Shown: positions 43,904 to 55,253, counted from the stretch's first letter. The stretch is 64,000 nucleotides of DNA from Telmatospirillum sp. (GCA_020248985.1 JADCGL010000020.1:196227-260226), one strand, 5' to 3'. Made by a program: numbers and translations. The notes: generated by a model not told the origin, from the letters alone.

Positions 43904-46054
43904 ATGGCCGAGTTTGCACGCCCCACGATCGCGGATTGGGAAAAACTGGCGCGCGCCGAGCTGAAAGGTGCGGGGCCCGAGACGCTTGCCTGGACCACGC
44001 CCGAAGGCATTGTCGTCAAACCGCTTTACACGAAAGACGACCTTGCAGCCCTTCCGCATTTGGACGGCATGCCCGGGATTGCACCGTATGTGCGGGGTCC
44101 GCGCGCCACGATGTATGCGAACCGCCCGTGGACGATCCGCCAATATGCCGGCTTCTCGACGGCGGAAGAATCGAACGCCTTCTACCGCAAAGCGCTGGCC
44201 GGCGGTCAGGCGGGCCTGTCGGTCGCTTTCGACCTCGCCACGCATCGCGGCTACGACAGTGACCATCCGCGCGTGACGGGCGATGTCGGCAAAGCCGGTG
44301 TCGCGATCGACTCAGTCGAAGACATGAAAATCCTGTTCGACGGCATCCCGCTCGACAAAATGTCGGTGTCGATGACGATGAATGGTGCCGTACTGCCCGT
44401 GCTCGCTGCTTTCGTCGTGGCGGGCGAAGAGCAGGGCGTGTCGGCCGACAAATTGTCGGGCACCATCCAGAACGACATTCTCAAAGAATTCATGGTGCGG
44501 AACACCTACATCTATCCGCCTGCACCCAGCATGCGCATCGTGGCCGACATCATCGCCCATACCGCGCGCCACATGCCCAAATTCAATTCGATCTCGATCA
44601 GCGGCTACCACATGCAGGAAGCCGGGGCGACGTGCGTGCAGGAACTCGCCTTCACGCTCGCCGACGGCCTCGAATATGTGCGCGCGGCTTTGTCGCAAGG
44701 GCTCGATGTCGATGCATTTGCGCCGCGCCTGTCGTTCTTCTTCGCGATCGGCATGAACTTCTTCATGGAGATCGCCAAGTTGCGTGCGGCCCGCCTGCTG
44801 TGGGCCGAACTCATGCAGCCTTTCGGCCCCAAAAAGGCCGACAGTCTCGCGCTGCGCACGCATTGCCAGACCTCCGGCGTGTCGCTGACCGAGCAAGACC
44901 CTTACAACAACGTGGTGCGCACCGCGTTCGAGGCGATGGCGGCAGCCCTCGGCGGCACGCAGTCGCTGCACACCAATTCGTTCGACGAAGCGCTGGCCCT
45001 GCCCACGCCGTTTTCCTCGCGCATCGCGCGCAATACGCAGCTCATCCTCCAGGAAGAGACCGGCATCGCCAACGTCGTCGATCCTTTGGCGGGCAGCTAC
45101 TATCTCGAGCATCTGACCGCCTCGATGGCGGACGAAGCGCGCAAACTGATCGGCGAGGTCGAAGCGCTCGGCGGCATGACCAAAGCCGTCGAGAGCGGCA
45201 TGCCGAAATTGCGCATCGAAGAGGCTGCCGCGCGCCGCCAGGCGCGCATCGACCGCGGCGAAGAGGTCGTGGTCGGCGTCAACAAATACAAGCTCGCCGA
45301 ACAGGAACCGATCGAGATTCGCGACATCGACAATACGGCCGTGCGCGAATCCCAGATCGCGCGCCTCAAAGCCGTGCGCGCCAAGCGCGATGCCGCAGCC
45401 GTCGAAAAGTCGCTCGCGGCCTTGGGAGAGGCCGCCAAGTCCGGCAAGGGCAATCTAATGGCGCTTGCGATTGACGCCATGCGCGCGCGCGCCACGGTCG
45501 GCGAAGTCTCCGACGCGCTCGAGAAAGTCTACACACGCCATCGCGCCACGATCCGCTCGGTCACCGGAATCTACGGCTCGGCCTACGACGGCGATGCGGG
45601 CTTTGCGCGCATCAAGGACGAAGTCGCGAATTTCGCGAAAGCCGAAGGACGGCGCCCGCGCATGCTCGTCGTGAAGCTCGGCCAGGACGGCCACGATCGC
45701 GGTGCCAAAGTGATTGCCACGGCCTTCGCCGATATCGGCTTCGACGTCGACGTGGGGCCGCTGTTCCAGACACCGGAAGAGGCCGCACGCCAAGCGATCG
45801 AAAACGACGTGCATGTGGTCGGCGTTTCTTCGCAGGCGGCGGGCCACAAAACGCTCGTACCCGCCCTCATCAACGCCCTCAAGGCGGCGCGCGCCGAGGA
45901 CATCATCGTGGTGTGCGGCGGTGTCATCCCGCCTCAGGATTACCAAGCCCTTCTCGATGCCGGCGTTGCCGCCATCTACGGCCCCGGCACCAACATTCCC
46001 CATGCTGCGGCAGAGGTCATCGGCCTCGTGCGGCGGCGCAAGAAAGCGGCGTAA
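43904..46054 (+). CDS. scpA: Methylmalonyl-CoA mutase
   Basis: A 716-residue single-polypeptide B12 enzyme that converts methylmalonyl-CoA to succinyl-CoA. The N-terminal TIM-barrel part has the CoA-channel motif [23 protein letters not shown]. The C-terminal cobalamin domain has the base-off D-G-H-D-R-G ligand motif (about residues 597-602) and [12 protein letters not shown]. The 175-bp gap upstream has a short inverted repeat GTTCC-N6-GGAAC (43830-43845) of unclear use. It precedes the giant coiled-coil gene by 6 bp but is functionally separate. Confidence 0.97.
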   Translation: MAEFARPTIADWEKLARAELKGAGPETLAWTTPEGIVVKPLYTKDDLAALPHLDGMPGIAPYVRGPRATMYANRPWTIRQYAGFSTAEESNAFYRKALAGGQAGLSVAFDLATHRGYDSDHPRVTGDVGKAGVAIDSVEDMKILFDGIPLDKMSVSMTMNGAVLPVLAAFVVAGEEQGVSADKLSGTIQNDILKEFMVRNTYIYPPAPSMRIVADIIAHTARHMPKFNSISISGYHMQEAGATCVQELAFTLADGLEYVRAALSQGLDVDAFAPRLSFFFAIGMNFFMEIAKLRAARLLWAELMQPFGPKKADSLALRTHCQTSGVSLTEQDPYNNVVRTAFEAMAAALGGTQSLHTNSFDEALALPTPFSSRIARNTQLILQEETGIANVVDPLAGSYYLEHLTASMADEARKLIGEVEALGGMTKAVESGMPKLRIEEAAARRQARIDRGEEVVVGVNKYKLAEQEPIEIRDIDNTAVRESQIARLKAVRAKRDAAAVEKSLAALGEAAKSGKGNLMALAIDAMRARATVGEVSDALEKVYTRHRATIRSVTGIYGSAYDGDAGFARIKDEVANFAKAEGRRPRMLVVKLGQDGHDRGAKVIATAFADIGFDVDVGPLFQTPEEAARQAIENDVHVVGVSSQAAGHKTLVPALINALKAARAEDIIVVCGGVIPPQDYQALLDAGVAAIYGPGTNIPHAAAEVIGLVRRRKKAA

Positions 46055-46060
46055 ATCGAC

Positions 46061-49000
46061 ATGAGCGACGACACTCAAGGCGGCCAACCGGGCAGCGGCC
46101 CGCGCCGCTTGCGCAGCCTCGAAGCCCCGACGGCCGAGGCGGTTCGCCCGGCCAACGATCTGGGCGCACCCGTCTACGAACCGCTGCCGCCGGCCGGCAA
46201 GCGCAGCTTTGCGGCCGCAACCGCGATCAGTGCGGCGTGGCTCGGGCTTGTCGCGTGGTACGCGCTGTCGCAAGTGGGGCTGGGTGCGTTCGAAATCATG
46301 CTGCCGCACGAGCTTGGCGCGTTCTTCGGCGGCGCTGCAATGCCGCTGCTGGTACTTTGGTTCGCGGTTTCGTATCTCGCGCGCGGGCGCGATCTCCTGC
46401 GCCATTCGCGCGCCCTCGAAGTGCGCTTGGCTGAGCTTGCCTATCCGGCCGAGCGTGCGGAAGCCAAACTGCGCACGATCGGCGACTCTTTGCGCGAGCA
46501 AGCGCTCGCCCTTGCCGACGCCTCGGACCAGGCCACGCGCCGCTTGATGGAAGCGCGCCAGGGCCTGTCCTCGCAGGCGGGCGAACTCACGACCGTGTCG
46601 GACCAGGCGGCAATGCGCGCCATGCAGGTGATGGCGGGCTTGCGCCGCCATGCCGACGGGCTCGAGCGCGTGACGGCGTTGCTGACGAGCCGCGTGCAGA
46701 TCGTCGAATCGGCCGTGCGCGAACAGGCCGACGCGTTGGCCGGCGCGTCCGACCGCGCTTTGTCGCAGTCGCGCGAAATCAACGCGACCTTGCGTGAGCA
46801 GATCGAAACCTTGGCCGCGACCAACGAGCGCACTTCGGCCAATGCAGGCGCAATTCGCGAATCGCTGCGCGAACAGTCGCAGGATCTGGCCGAGACGACC
46901 GAACGCGCACGCGCGCGTGCGGCCGAAATCCGCGCGGTGCTGGCGGACCAAGGCAGTGCGCTCACGGAATCGACCGAAGCCGCACTTAACCGCGCCCGCG
47001 AAGTGGGCGAATTGCTGCGCCGCCAGTCCGACGCGTTCGGCGATGCCGCCGAAATGGCCGAGGGCCGCGCGAGCACCGCCTCGGTCGAAATGGGTGCTGC
47101 GCGCCGCTCGGCCGAAGCCGCCAGCGACCATTTGGCCGACGCCGCCGAAAAACTCGTCACGATCGCGCGCGAGCTTGCCAAGCAGAGCGACGCCGCCCAG
47201 AACTCGCTGCGCGCCCAGACCGCCACTTTGGCGGAAGCGGCCGGCGATGCGCAGTCGCGCGTCGACACGGCCGGCGAAACCATCCGCGCGCGCACGACGG
47301 AAGTTGCCAGTGCCGCGATCCGAATGAACGAGGTTGCAACGAACCTTGCGGCCGAAACGCGCAACATGCAGGCGGCGATCGAGCGCATGACCGTGCGCAC
47401 CGAAGCCACGAGCGAATCCGTGCGCCGCCAGGGCCACGAGCTTGCGACGGCAGCCGACCAGGCGGTCGCGCGCGTGCGTGCGGCGGGCGAGACGTTCCAG
47501 TCGCAATCGCGCGAGCTTGCCGATGCGGCAGCGCAAGCGTTGGCGCGCATGGGCGGGGCGAGTGCGGGCTTTGCCGAGTCCGCGCGCGACATGGCCCAGC
47601 GCCTGCAGGATGCCGAAGCAAAAACTGCAGCGATCGGGCAAGACATCCGCCGCCACGGCAGCGAGCTCGTCGAGGCCGTGGATGCCGCCGGGCGCAGCGC
47701 GGCCGAAACAGGCGCCAAACTCGCGCGCGAAACCGAGACGATTCTGCGCGCGGCAGGCGCGCTGTCGGCCGAAGCGCTGGCAACCGAGGCCGCGTTGCAG
47801 GCCGAGACACGCCAAGTGGCCGAGGCCGCAATACGCGCCAAGGCGAGTGTGGATTCCGCCGGCATTGCGCTCAAGACGCGCGCTGAAGATCTCGATGCGG
47901 CCGCCCGCCGCACGGCCGAATCGCAGGTCGCCCTCGACGGGCTTGCGATGCGCGCACAAGAATCGCTCGACCGCGTTGCCGCGCGCGTCGATGCGTCCGG
48001 CGAAGTCGCGCGTCGCCGCGCCGAAGAGCTGCTCGTTGCAGCCGAGCAGGCGGCCCAGCGTGTGCGCGCGACCGGCGAAGGCGTGCGTGTGCAGACCCAA
48101 GATCTCACGCATTCGGCAGAATTGGCGCTCGCGCGCGCCGAGGAGCTCGGCGCTACGCTCAAGCGCCGTGCCGACGAAATCGACGGCACGTCGGAGCGCA
48201 CGACCCAGCGCCTCGACCAGCTTGCCGATCATGTGCGCGACCAAACGCAAGTGCTTGCCGAGGCGGCCGGCGACGCCGCCCAGAAGCTCACGCTTTCCGG
48301 CGAACAGGTGCGCCTCAAGACCGAAGCGATCGACGCCACGGCCGACGCCGCCATGGCGCGCCTGGGCGATGCGGGGGCCACGATCGAACGGCGTACGAAG
48401 GAACTCGACGCCGCCGCCCAGCTCGCGGCCCAAAAGCTCGACGACAGCGCCGAGCGACTGCGCGCGCGCACGCTCGAAGGCGAAGCCAACGTCGCCGCTG
48501 CGACCCAGCGCCTCGATACGAGTGCGCAAGCCTTGGTTCAGGATTCGCGCGAGGTCGCCGTCGCACTCGACCGCACGTCGGCGCGTATCGAAGCAACCGG
48601 CGAGGTCGTACGACGCGAAGCGTCCCAACTCGAACTCGGTGCCGAACAGGCGGCCGCGCGCGTGCGCGCCACCGGCGAAAACTTCCGCAGCGAGGCGCAA
48701 AGCATGGTGCGCGCCGCCGAGGCCGGCATGGCCGAGGCCGAGGCCTACGCCGAAACGCTCAAACACCGCGCCGAAGACATCGCATCGACGGCTGCGCGCG
48801 CTGGCGAACGGCTCGAAGCACTGCACGGCGACCTGCGCGCGCAGGCTGGATCGTTGGGGGAAACGGCCGACTCCGTCGCAATCCAGCTCGACCGTGCCGG
48901 CGAAACGCTGCGTCTCAAGACTCTCGCGATCGAAGCGACTGGCGATGCGGCACGCAATCGCATCGGCGAAGCCGCCGAGGATGTGGCGCGCAACGCCAAA

Positions 49001-51994
49001 GATCTCGACGCGACCACCCATCAGACGGCTGCCCGTCTGCGCGATGCGGCCGACCAGCTGCGCGCGCGCGCGCAGGAGGCCGACGCAAATGTCGCCGCCG
49101 CCGCCCAACGACTCGATCTCACGGCAAGCCTGCTTGCCAAGGACGCGGCCGATGTCGCCCAAGCGGTCGACAATGCTGCTGCGCGCATGGAAGCCAGTGG
49201 CGACGTGGCCCGCCGCGAGAACGACCAGCTCGTTCTGGCCGCGGACCAATCGGCGGCACGCATCCGCGCGACGAGCGAGGCGTTCCGGACCGAGACGAAT
49301 GGTCTGGTGCGCGCGGCCGAAACCGGCATTGCGCAGGCCCATCTCTTCGATGAAACGCTGAAGCGCAGCACCGACGAGCTCGGTCTGCTCGCGGCGCGCA
49401 CGGGCACACAGCTCGACGCGCTGCACACAGCCCTCAAGAACCAGACTGTGGAGCTCGGCGACGTTGCGACCGAAAAGGCCGTTGTGCTCGAGCAGGCGGC
49501 CGACTTGCTGCGCGAGCGCACCGCTGCGCTTGGTACCGAAGCCGACCGCACGCGCGGCAGTGTGGACACCGCGCGCGACGAGATCGCGCGCAGCGCCAAA
49601 GATCTCGACGCGACGGCCCACCAGGCGCTGCTGCGCCTTCGCGAAGCCGCCGACCAGTTGCGCCAGCGCACGGCGGAAGCCGAAGCCAACGTCGCCTCGG
49701 CGACGCAGCGCCTCGATGCGACGGCTGTTACGCTGTCGCGCGATGCCGGCGAGACAAGTGCCGCCGTCGACCGCGCCAGCGCGCGCATGGCCGCCAGCGG
49801 CGATGTCGCACGGCGCGAGAACGAACAGCTCGTGCTGGCTGCCGACCAGTCGGCTGCGCGCGTTCGGCATGCGGGCGAGACGTTCCGCAGCGAAACGCAG
49901 GCGCTCGTGCACGCGGCCGAAACCGGCCTCGAGCGTGCCGGCCTGCTTGAAACCGCGATCGCCCAGCGTGCGCTCGAAACCAATGCCGCAGCCGACCGCG
50001 CCTTGGCGCGTCTCGACGAGGCGGGCGACGCGCTGCGCAAGCGCGGCCTGGACGTCGAAGAGACGGCCGGCACGTCTGTCGCCGCGATCGGCACAGCCGG
50101 CAACGCGCTGCGCCGCGAGACCGAAGCGCTGCAGAACGCGGCGGCCGTTTCGAGTGCGCGGATCGACGAAACGGCAGCTTTGCTCGGCCAGCGTTCGACC
50201 GAGCTCGCCTCCATCGCAACGCAGGCAGGCCAGCGCCTCAAGGAATCGTCCGAAAGCCTGCGTGCGCGTACGGCCGAGCTCGAAGGGGCCGCAGACCGTT
50301 CGGCAACGCGCGTGGGGGCAATCGACGCCGGCCTGCGCGACCAAACCTTGCTGCTGCTCAAGACGATGGAACAGGTCTCGGGTCGCGCCAACGACGTCGG
50401 CGCCGTGCTCGAAAGCCAGGTTGCGGCCGTCGCGCGCGCGTCGGACGACGCGATGGCGCGGCTGCGCGCCTCGTCCGATCTGTTCCGCGACCGTGCCGGC
50501 GAAATGCAGACCTTGTCGCAGTCGACGACTGAAAAGGTCGCGGCGACGGGGGCCGAGACCGAACGCCGCCTGCAAGCGCTAGCGACGCAGGCCGTCGAAG
50601 CGGTCGGGCGCCTCGAAGAGGGTGGGGAGACGTTCCGCAACCGCCTCAACGACATGAACCGTGCCGCCGCTGGCGTGGGCGGGCTCATGGCCGAGGCGAG
50701 CGAGAATTTCCGCCGCCACACGGGCGATCTGCAGATCGCGGTCGACCAGGCGACGGCGCGCGTGGCGCAAGTGGGCCAGGCGCTGCGCGAGCGCACGGTC
50801 GATCTGGGCGGGGCGGCCGATGCGGCCGAAGCGCGCCTGTCGATGGTCGCCGAATTGCTGCGCGGCAACGCAAGCGGCCTTGCCGACACGGCCGACCGTT
50901 CGGCGATCAAGCTTGATGCGCTCGGCGAAGCGCTGGTGCGGCGTGCGGCCGAATTGTCGGCAATGTCGGACGGCACGGCAGCGCGCCTCTCGACGGTCGA
51001 TCAGGCCTTGGGCGAACAGCGCGAGACACTCGTGCGCACGCTCGAAACGCTAGGTGCGCGCGCAAGCGAGCTCGGCCAGGTGCTACGCGGCCAGGCCGAT
51101 CATCTCAATGGTGTGGTTTCGGAAGCGGGCGAGCGCCTATCGGAAATCGGCGCGCAGTTCGACCTGCAGGCGCGCGAAGCGGCCGATGCCGCGACGGTCG
51201 CAAGCCAGCGCATCGGCGAAACCGGCCAGTCGCTGCGCCGCCGCTCGGACGAGTTGTCGGCGGCCGCCCAGGAAGGCGGCGTGCGCCTCGAAGCGACGGC
51301 CGAAAGCTTCCGTCGCCGCGCCGAAGAAGTTATGGCGGCCGTGGGCCAAGCGGCCGCGCGCATCGCGTCGGTCGGCGAAAGCTTCGCCCGCCAATCGCGC
51401 GACATGGGGCTTGCGATGGATGCGGCCGAGCGGCGCATAGCGGAAGCCGAGCGCCTGCTGGCGCTGCAGAGCGAGACGCTCGATGTCGCGGCCGGCAAGG
51501 TCACGCGCGAAGCAAGCGAGGCGACCGACGCGTTCCGCCGCCAAGCCGACGATCTGGCTGCCGCCGCTGCCGCCGCCAACGATGCGCAGCGCCAGCTCAC
51601 CTCGAGCGAGTTCGAGGCCAAGCGCGGCCGCTTCCTGCGCGCCTCGCGTCTGGTCGTCGAGGGGCTCAACTCGCTGTCCATCGACCTTGCGCGCACGCTC
51701 GATCCGTCGGTTACGGACCGCGTGCTCAAGGAGTTCTTGGGCGGCGACCGCGGCGTGTTCGTGCGCCGCTTGCTGCGCCTCAATTGGGGCGAAACGGGCC
51801 GCCTCGTGCAGAAGCGCTACGGCGACGACGCGGAGTTCCGACGCTACGTCACAGACTATCTCACGCAGTACGACCGCTTGCTGGCCGATGCGCGCGAGGC
51901 CGATCCCGAAAACGTGCTGGTATCGACCTTCCTGTCGGCGGACGTGGGCAAGCTCTACATGACGCTTGCTTCGATCGTGGGCTGGAAGAAGTAG
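46061..51994 (+). CDS. Giant membrane-anchored coiled-coil protein with 200-residue repeats
   Basis: A 1,977-residue protein. A proline/glycine-rich cytoplasmic N-terminus (about 1-45), two membrane helices (about 48-75 and 87-109), then nearly 1,700 residues of alanine-, glutamate- and arginine-rich coiled coil or apolipoprotein-like helix, and a globular C-terminal region of about 125 residues (from S-S-E-F-E-A-K-R-G-R-F-L-R) ending G-W-K-K. In the middle, residues 647-1446 form four in-register 200-residue repeats. Size, two N-terminal membrane helices and helical repeats recall polar scaffold proteins of alphaproteobacteria such as TipN and the growth-pole-ring protein; that likeness is inferred from architecture only. 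No key catalytic motif seen. Confidence 0.85.
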   Translation: MSDDTQGGQPGSGPRRLRSLEAPTAEAVRPANDLGAPVYEPLPPAGKRSFAAATAISAAWLGLVAWYALSQVGLGAFEIMLPHELGAFFGGAAMPLLVLWFAVSYLARGRDLLRHSRALEVRLAELAYPAERAEAKLRTIGDSLREQALALADASDQATRRLMEARQGLSSQAGELTTVSDQAAMRAMQVMAGLRRHADGLERVTALLTSRVQIVESAVREQADALAGASDRALSQSREINATLREQIETLAATNERTSANAGAIRESLREQSQDLAETTERARARAAEIRAVLADQGSALTESTEAALNRAREVGELLRRQSDAFGDAAEMAEGRASTASVEMGAARRSAEAASDHLADAAEKLVTIARELAKQSDAAQNSLRAQTATLAEAAGDAQSRVDTAGETIRARTTEVASAAIRMNEVATNLAAETRNMQAAIERMTVRTEATSESVRRQGHELATAADQAVARVRAAGETFQSQSRELADAAAQALARMGGASAGFAESARDMAQRLQDAEAKTAAIGQDIRRHGSELVEAVDAAGRSAAETGAKLARETETILRAAGALSAEALATEAALQAETRQVAEAAIRAKASVDSAGIALKTRAEDLDAAARRTAESQVALDGLAMRAQESLDRVAARVDASGEVARRRAEELLVAAEQAAQRVRATGEGVRVQTQDLTHSAELALARAEELGATLKRRADEIDGTSERTTQRLDQLADHVRDQTQVLAEAAGDAAQKLTLSGEQVRLKTEAIDATADAAMARLGDAGATIERRTKELDAAAQLAAQKLDDSAERLRARTLEGEANVAAATQRLDTSAQALVQDSREVAVALDRTSARIEATGEVVRREASQLELGAEQAAARVRATGENFRSEAQSMVRAAEAGMAEAEAYAETLKHRAEDIASTAARAGERLEALHGDLRAQAGSLGETADSVAIQLDRAGETLRLKTLAIEATGDAARNRIGEAAEDVARNAKDLDATTHQTAARLRDAADQLRARAQEADANVAAAAQRLDLTASLLAKDAADVAQAVDNAAARMEASGDVARRENDQLVLAADQSAARIRATSEAFRTETNGLVRAAETGIAQAHLFDETLKRSTDELGLLAARTGTQLDALHTALKNQTVELGDVATEKAVVLEQAADLLRERTAALGTEADRTRGSVDTARDEIARSAKDLDATAHQALLRLREAADQLRQRTAEAEANVASATQRLDATAVTLSRDAGETSAAVDRASARMAASGDVARRENEQLVLAADQSAARVRHAGETFRSETQALVHAAETGLERAGLLETAIAQRALETNAAADRALARLDEAGDALRKRGLDVEETAGTSVAAIGTAGNALRRETEALQNAAAVSSARIDETAALLGQRSTELASIATQAGQRLKESSESLRARTAELEGAADRSATRVGAIDAGLRDQTLLLLKTMEQVSGRANDVGAVLESQVAAVARASDDAMARLRASSDLFRDRAGEMQTLSQSTTEKVAATGAETERRLQALATQAVEAVGRLEEGGETFRNRLNDMNRAAAGVGGLMAEASENFRRHTGDLQIAVDQATARVAQVGQALRERTVDLGGAADAAEARLSMVAELLRGNASGLADTADRSAIKLDALGEALVRRAAELSAMSDGTAARLSTVDQALGEQRETLVRTLETLGARASELGQVLRGQADHLNGVVSEAGERLSEIGAQFDLQAREAADAATVASQRIGETGQSLRRRSDELSAAAQEGGVRLEATAESFRRRAEEVMAAVGQAAARIASVGESFARQSRDMGLAMDAAERRIAEAERLLALQSETLDVAAGKVTREASEATDAFRRQADDLAAAAAAANDAQRQLTSSEFEAKRGRFLRASRLVVEGLNSLSIDLARTLDPSVTDRVLKEFLGGDRGVFVRRLLRLNWGETGRLVQKRYGDDAEFRRYVTDYLTQYDRLLADAREADPENVLVSTFLSADVGKLYMTLASIVGWKK
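47999..50500 (+). repeat. In-frame 600-bp tandem repeats inside the coiled-coil gene
   Basis: The motif G-[DE]-V-[AV]-R-R recurs at 47999, 48599, 49199 and 49799, exactly 600 bp apart, and a fifth degenerate copy starts at 50399. The repeat E/D-A-N-V-A-x-A-x-Q-R-L-D also recurs at 48482, 49082 and 49682. Spacing is free of insertions or deletions. The first three copies match over most of their length; the fourth matches mainly in its first 55 residues. A more distant copy at about 47411 is 588 bp before the first, so the register is lost there. Confidence 0.85.
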
Positions 51995-52528
51995 CTAGAG
52001 AACGCCGTGTAGCTTGGCGAGCGCGTAGGCGGCCAGCGTCGTGCTGTCGTCGATGGTGCCGCTTCGCAGCATCGCTTCGAATTCCGCCAGCTTCCATTCG
52101 TGATGGACCATGTCGAACTCGGTCTTCTCGCGTTGCGGCGATCCTTGAGATAGATCGCGCGCCACGAAGACGTGGAGCCGCTGGGCAACGAAACCGTTGG
52201 CCATCGCGAGCTCGCCGATCTTGTCGAGGCGCCCCGCTTCGAGCCCGGTTTCCTCGCGCAGTTCGCCACGCGCCATCGTCGCCACGTCGGCGTCAGGGGC
52301 GAATTCCCAGGCCCCTTGCGGGATTTCCCAGCGGCGGCGCTGCTGCGTGTAGCGATATTGCTCGACGAGATGAATCGTGCCGGCCCCGAGGGCGATAAGA
52401 CCGACGCCGTCGCTCTTGTCGACCACGCCGTAGATGCCGCGCGAACCGTCGGCGAACGCGACTTCGTCTTCGCGCACCCGCATCCAGCGGTTGGCGTAGA
52501 CCTCGCGCGAGCCGAGCGTGCGGATCAT
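51995..52528 (-). CDS. NUDIX hydrolase, ADP-ribose pyrophosphatase-like
   Basis: A 177-residue NUDIX protein. Catalytic box region: I-P-Q-G-A-W-E-F-A-P...A-R-G-E-L-R-E-E-T-G-L, with the metal-binding E-E of R-E-E-T-G present. The box is slightly unusual: the canonical first Arg of R-E-x-x-E-E is Gly and the upstream Glu is at an uncommon spacing. The N-terminus has strands that fit the ADP-ribose/GDP-mannose pyrophosphatase group (N-R-W-M-R-V-R-E-D-E-V). It follows secA by 13 bp on the same strand and is probably co-transcribed. Confidence 0.8.
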   Translation of the reverse strand: MIRTLGSREVYANRWMRVREDEVAFADGSRGIYGVVDKSDGVGLIALGAGTIHLVEQYRYTQQRRRWEIPQGAWEFAPDADVATMARGELREETGLEAGRLDKIGELAMANGFVAQRLHVFVARDLSQGSPQREKTEFDMVHHEWKLAEFEAMLRSGTIDDSTTLAAYALAKLHGVL

Positions 52529-52541
52529 GGCCTCGCGCGCG

Positions 52542-55253
52542 TCAGACGCGCCCGTGGCAGTGCTTGTATTTCTTGCCTGAGCCGCACGGGCACGACGCGT
52601 TGCGCGCGGTCGCGCCCCAGGTCGCCGGATCGGCCGCATCGACGCGGGCCGCCCGTGCTGCCTTGGTCGGCGAAGGCGGCGTCCCGGGCTCGAAGGCCTG
52701 GCCCGTCGGCGGATGCTGGGCCTGCATCCGCGCGGCATCCGGCTCGTTCGGCAGGAAGTCGCCGGACGGCGGTGCGTCCATGCGGATCTGCACGAAGGCC
52801 AGCAGCAGCGTGATGCGCTCGCGCAGGTCGGCAAGCATCGTTTCGAACAGTTCGAAGGCTTCGCGCTTGTACTCGTTAAGCGGATCGCGCTGGCCGTAGG
52901 CGCGCAGATTGATTCCCTGGCGCAGATGGTCGAGCGTCAGCAGATGCTCTTTCCAGGCATGGTCGAGTTCCTGCAGCAGCAGGCTCTTTTCGACCTGGCG
53001 CATGATGTCGGGGCCGATATTGGCGGTTTTCTCGGCCATCTTGCGCTCGACCGCGTCGGCGATGCGCTCGGAGATTTCCTCCTCCGCAATGCCTTCTTCC
53101 TTGGCCCAGTCCGCGACCGGCAGGTCGAGGCCGAAGATGCGGCGTACTTCCTCGTGCAGCAGGCCCGTATTCCACTGCTCGTGGTAGGCGTTGGACGGGA
53201 TGCAGCGTGTCATCAGCGATTCGAGCGTTTCGCGGCGCATGTCGACGATCTGGTCGGCGACGTCGTCCTGGCGCATGATGTCGCGGCGCTGTTCGTATAC
53301 GACCTTGCGCTGGTCGTTCATCACGTCGTCGTACTTGAGCAGCTGCTTGCGGATTTCGAAGTTGCGCGCTTCGACCTTCTGCTGCGCCTTCTCGAGCGCC
53401 TTGTTGATCCAGCTGTGGACGATTGCTTCGCCTTCCTTGAGGCCGAGCTTCTGCAGCATGCCGTCCATGCGCTCGGAGCCGAAGATGCGCATGAGATCGT
53501 CGTCGAGCGACAGGAAGAATTTGGAGGCCCCCGGGTCGCCCTGGCGCCCCGAGCGGCCGCGCAGCTGGTTGTCGATGCGCCGGCTTTCGTGGCGCTCGGT
53601 GCCGACGACGTAGAGCCCGCCCGCTGCCAGCACAGCCTGGCGTGCGGTTTCGATTTCGGCGCGGATTTCGGCGATGCGCGCCTCGCGCGCAGGACCCTCG
53701 GGCACGTCGCCGAGTTCGAGGCGAATGCGCATGTCGAGATTGCCGCCGAGCTGGATGTCGGTGCCGCGGCCGGCCATGTTGGTCGCGATCGTGACCGCAC
53801 CCGGGCGGCCCGCCTGCGCGATGATCGCGGCTTCCTGCTCGTGGTAGCGCGCATTGAGTACCTGGTGCGGCACTTTGCGCTTCTCCAGTTCGGCCGACAG
53901 GGCTTCGGATTTCTCGATGCTGACCGTGCCGACGAGGACCGGCTGGTTGCGCTTGCGCGCCTCGTCGATGAGATCGACGATGGCCGACGCCTTCTCGCGC
54001 GCGGTGCGGTAGACTTCGTCGTCGGCGTCGATGCGCTTGACCGGCTGGTTGGTCGGGATTTCGACGACTTCGAGCTTGTAGATCTCGCCGAATTCGGCGG
54101 CCTCGGTCATGGCCGTGCCCGTCATGCCCGACAGTTTCGGGTACATGCGGAAATAGTTCTGGAAGGTGATCGAGGCGAGGGTTTGGTTTTCCTGCTGGAC
54201 GCGCACGCCTTCTTTGGCCTCGAGTGCTTGGTGCAGGCCCTCCGAATAGCGCCGTCCTTCCATCATGCGGCCGGTGAATTCGTCGATGATGATGACCTTG
54301 TCGTCCTTGACGATGTAGTCCACGTCGCGCGCAAAAAGCTTGTGCGCGCGCAGCGCCTGGTTGGCGTGGTGGACGAGGCTCACATTCGCGATGTCGTAGA
54401 GCGAGCCGCCCTTAAGCAGGCCGGCTTCGGTCAGAAGCTGTTCGATCTTTTCGGCCCCCGCTTCAGTCAGCGAGACGGCGCGCGCCTTTTCGTCCTTCTC
54501 GAAGTCGCCGGGCACCAGATTGGGCATCAGCTTGTCGACGGCGAGGTAGAGCTCGGACGAATCGTCCGTCGGCCCCGAGATGATGAGCGGGGTGCGCGCT
54601 TCGTCGATCAGGATCGAGTCGACTTCGTCGACGATCGCGAAATTGAACGGGCGCTGGCTCATATGGTCGAGCCGGTACTTCATGTTGTCGCGCAGATAGT
54701 CGAAGCCGAATTCGTTGTTGGTGCCGTAGGTCACGTCGCAGGCGTAGTTTTCGCGCCGTTCGACGTCGGTGAGGCCGTGCACGATGGTGCCCACGCGCAT
54801 GCCCAAAAACCGGTAGACGCGCCCCATCCATTCGGCGTCGCGCTTGGCGAGATAGTCGTTGACCGTGACCACGTGCACGCCGGTTCCCGGCAGCGCGTTC
54901 AGATATCCCGCCAGCGTGGCGACCAGGGTCTTGCCTTCGCCGGTCTTCATTTCGGCGATCATGCCCTTGTGCAGGACCATGCCGCCCAGCAGCTGGACGT
55001 CGAAATGGCGCTGACCCAGCACGCGCTTGGCCGCTTCGCGAACGGTCGCGAACGCATCGACCAGCACGTCGTCGAGCGTCTCGCCCTTGGCCAGGCGGTC
55101 GCGCAGCCACGGCGTGCGCGCGGCAAGGGCCGCATCGTCGAGGGCTTTGAGTTCAGCTTCCTTGGCGTTGATGGCGGCGACCGTTTTGTACATCCCTTTG
55201 AGGATGCGCTCGTTTGACGAGCCGAAAAGCGCGCGGGCGATGGCGCCGAACAT
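52542..55253 (-). CDS. secA: Protein translocase subunit SecA
   Basis: A 903-residue motor ATPase of the Sec pathway. Walker A is M-K-T-G-E-G-K-T (about residues 103-110), D-E-A-D equivalent V-D-E-V-D, then the preprotein cross-linking region, helical scaffold ([12 protein letters not shown]) and the C-terminal zinc motif [13 protein letters not shown] that binds SecB. I start at ATG 55253, where the family N-terminus begins ([10 protein letters not shown]). Divergent from ppiC. The linker before the zinc motif is proline/alanine-rich, as usual. Confidence 0.97.
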   Translation of the reverse strand: MFGAIARALFGSSNERILKGMYKTVAAINAKEAELKALDDAALAARTPWLRDRLAKGETLDDVLVDAFATVREAAKRVLGQRHFDVQLLGGMVLHKGMIAEMKTGEGKTLVATLAGYLNALPGTGVHVVTVNDYLAKRDAEWMGRVYRFLGMRVGTIVHGLTDVERRENYACDVTYGTNNEFGFDYLRDNMKYRLDHMSQRPFNFAIVDEVDSILIDEARTPLIISGPTDDSSELYLAVDKLMPNLVPGDFEKDEKARAVSLTEAGAEKIEQLLTEAGLLKGGSLYDIANVSLVHHANQALRAHKLFARDVDYIVKDDKVIIIDEFTGRMMEGRRYSEGLHQALEAKEGVRVQQENQTLASITFQNYFRMYPKLSGMTGTAMTEAAEFGEIYKLEVVEIPTNQPVKRIDADDEVYRTAREKASAIVDLIDEARKRNQPVLVGTVSIEKSEALSAELEKRKVPHQVLNARYHEQEAAIIAQAGRPGAVTIATNMAGRGTDIQLGGNLDMRIRLELGDVPEGPAREARIAEIRAEIETARQAVLAAGGLYVVGTERHESRRIDNQLRGRSGRQGDPGASKFFLSLDDDLMRIFGSERMDGMLQKLGLKEGEAIVHSWINKALEKAQQKVEARNFEIRKQLLKYDDVMNDQRKVVYEQRRDIMRQDDVADQIVDMRRETLESLMTRCIPSNAYHEQWNTGLLHEEVRRIFGLDLPVADWAKEEGIAEEEISERIADAVERKMAEKTANIGPDIMRQVEKSLLLQELDHAWKEHLLTLDHLRQGINLRAYGQRDPLNEYKREAFELFETMLADLRERITLLLAFVQIRMDAPPSGDFLPNEPDAARMQAQHPPTGQAFEPGTPPSPTKAARAARVDAADPATWGATARNASCPCGSGKKYKHCHGRV

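Noticed and set aside
45455-50575. A 1,706-codon open frame on the minus strand opposite the coiled-coil gene
   Set aside because: It is the antisense shadow of a GC-rich, alanine/arginine-coded repeat. The plus-strand frame has membrane helices, a repeat register and family-like architecture; the minus frame is Arg/Gly/Phe-rich with no motif.
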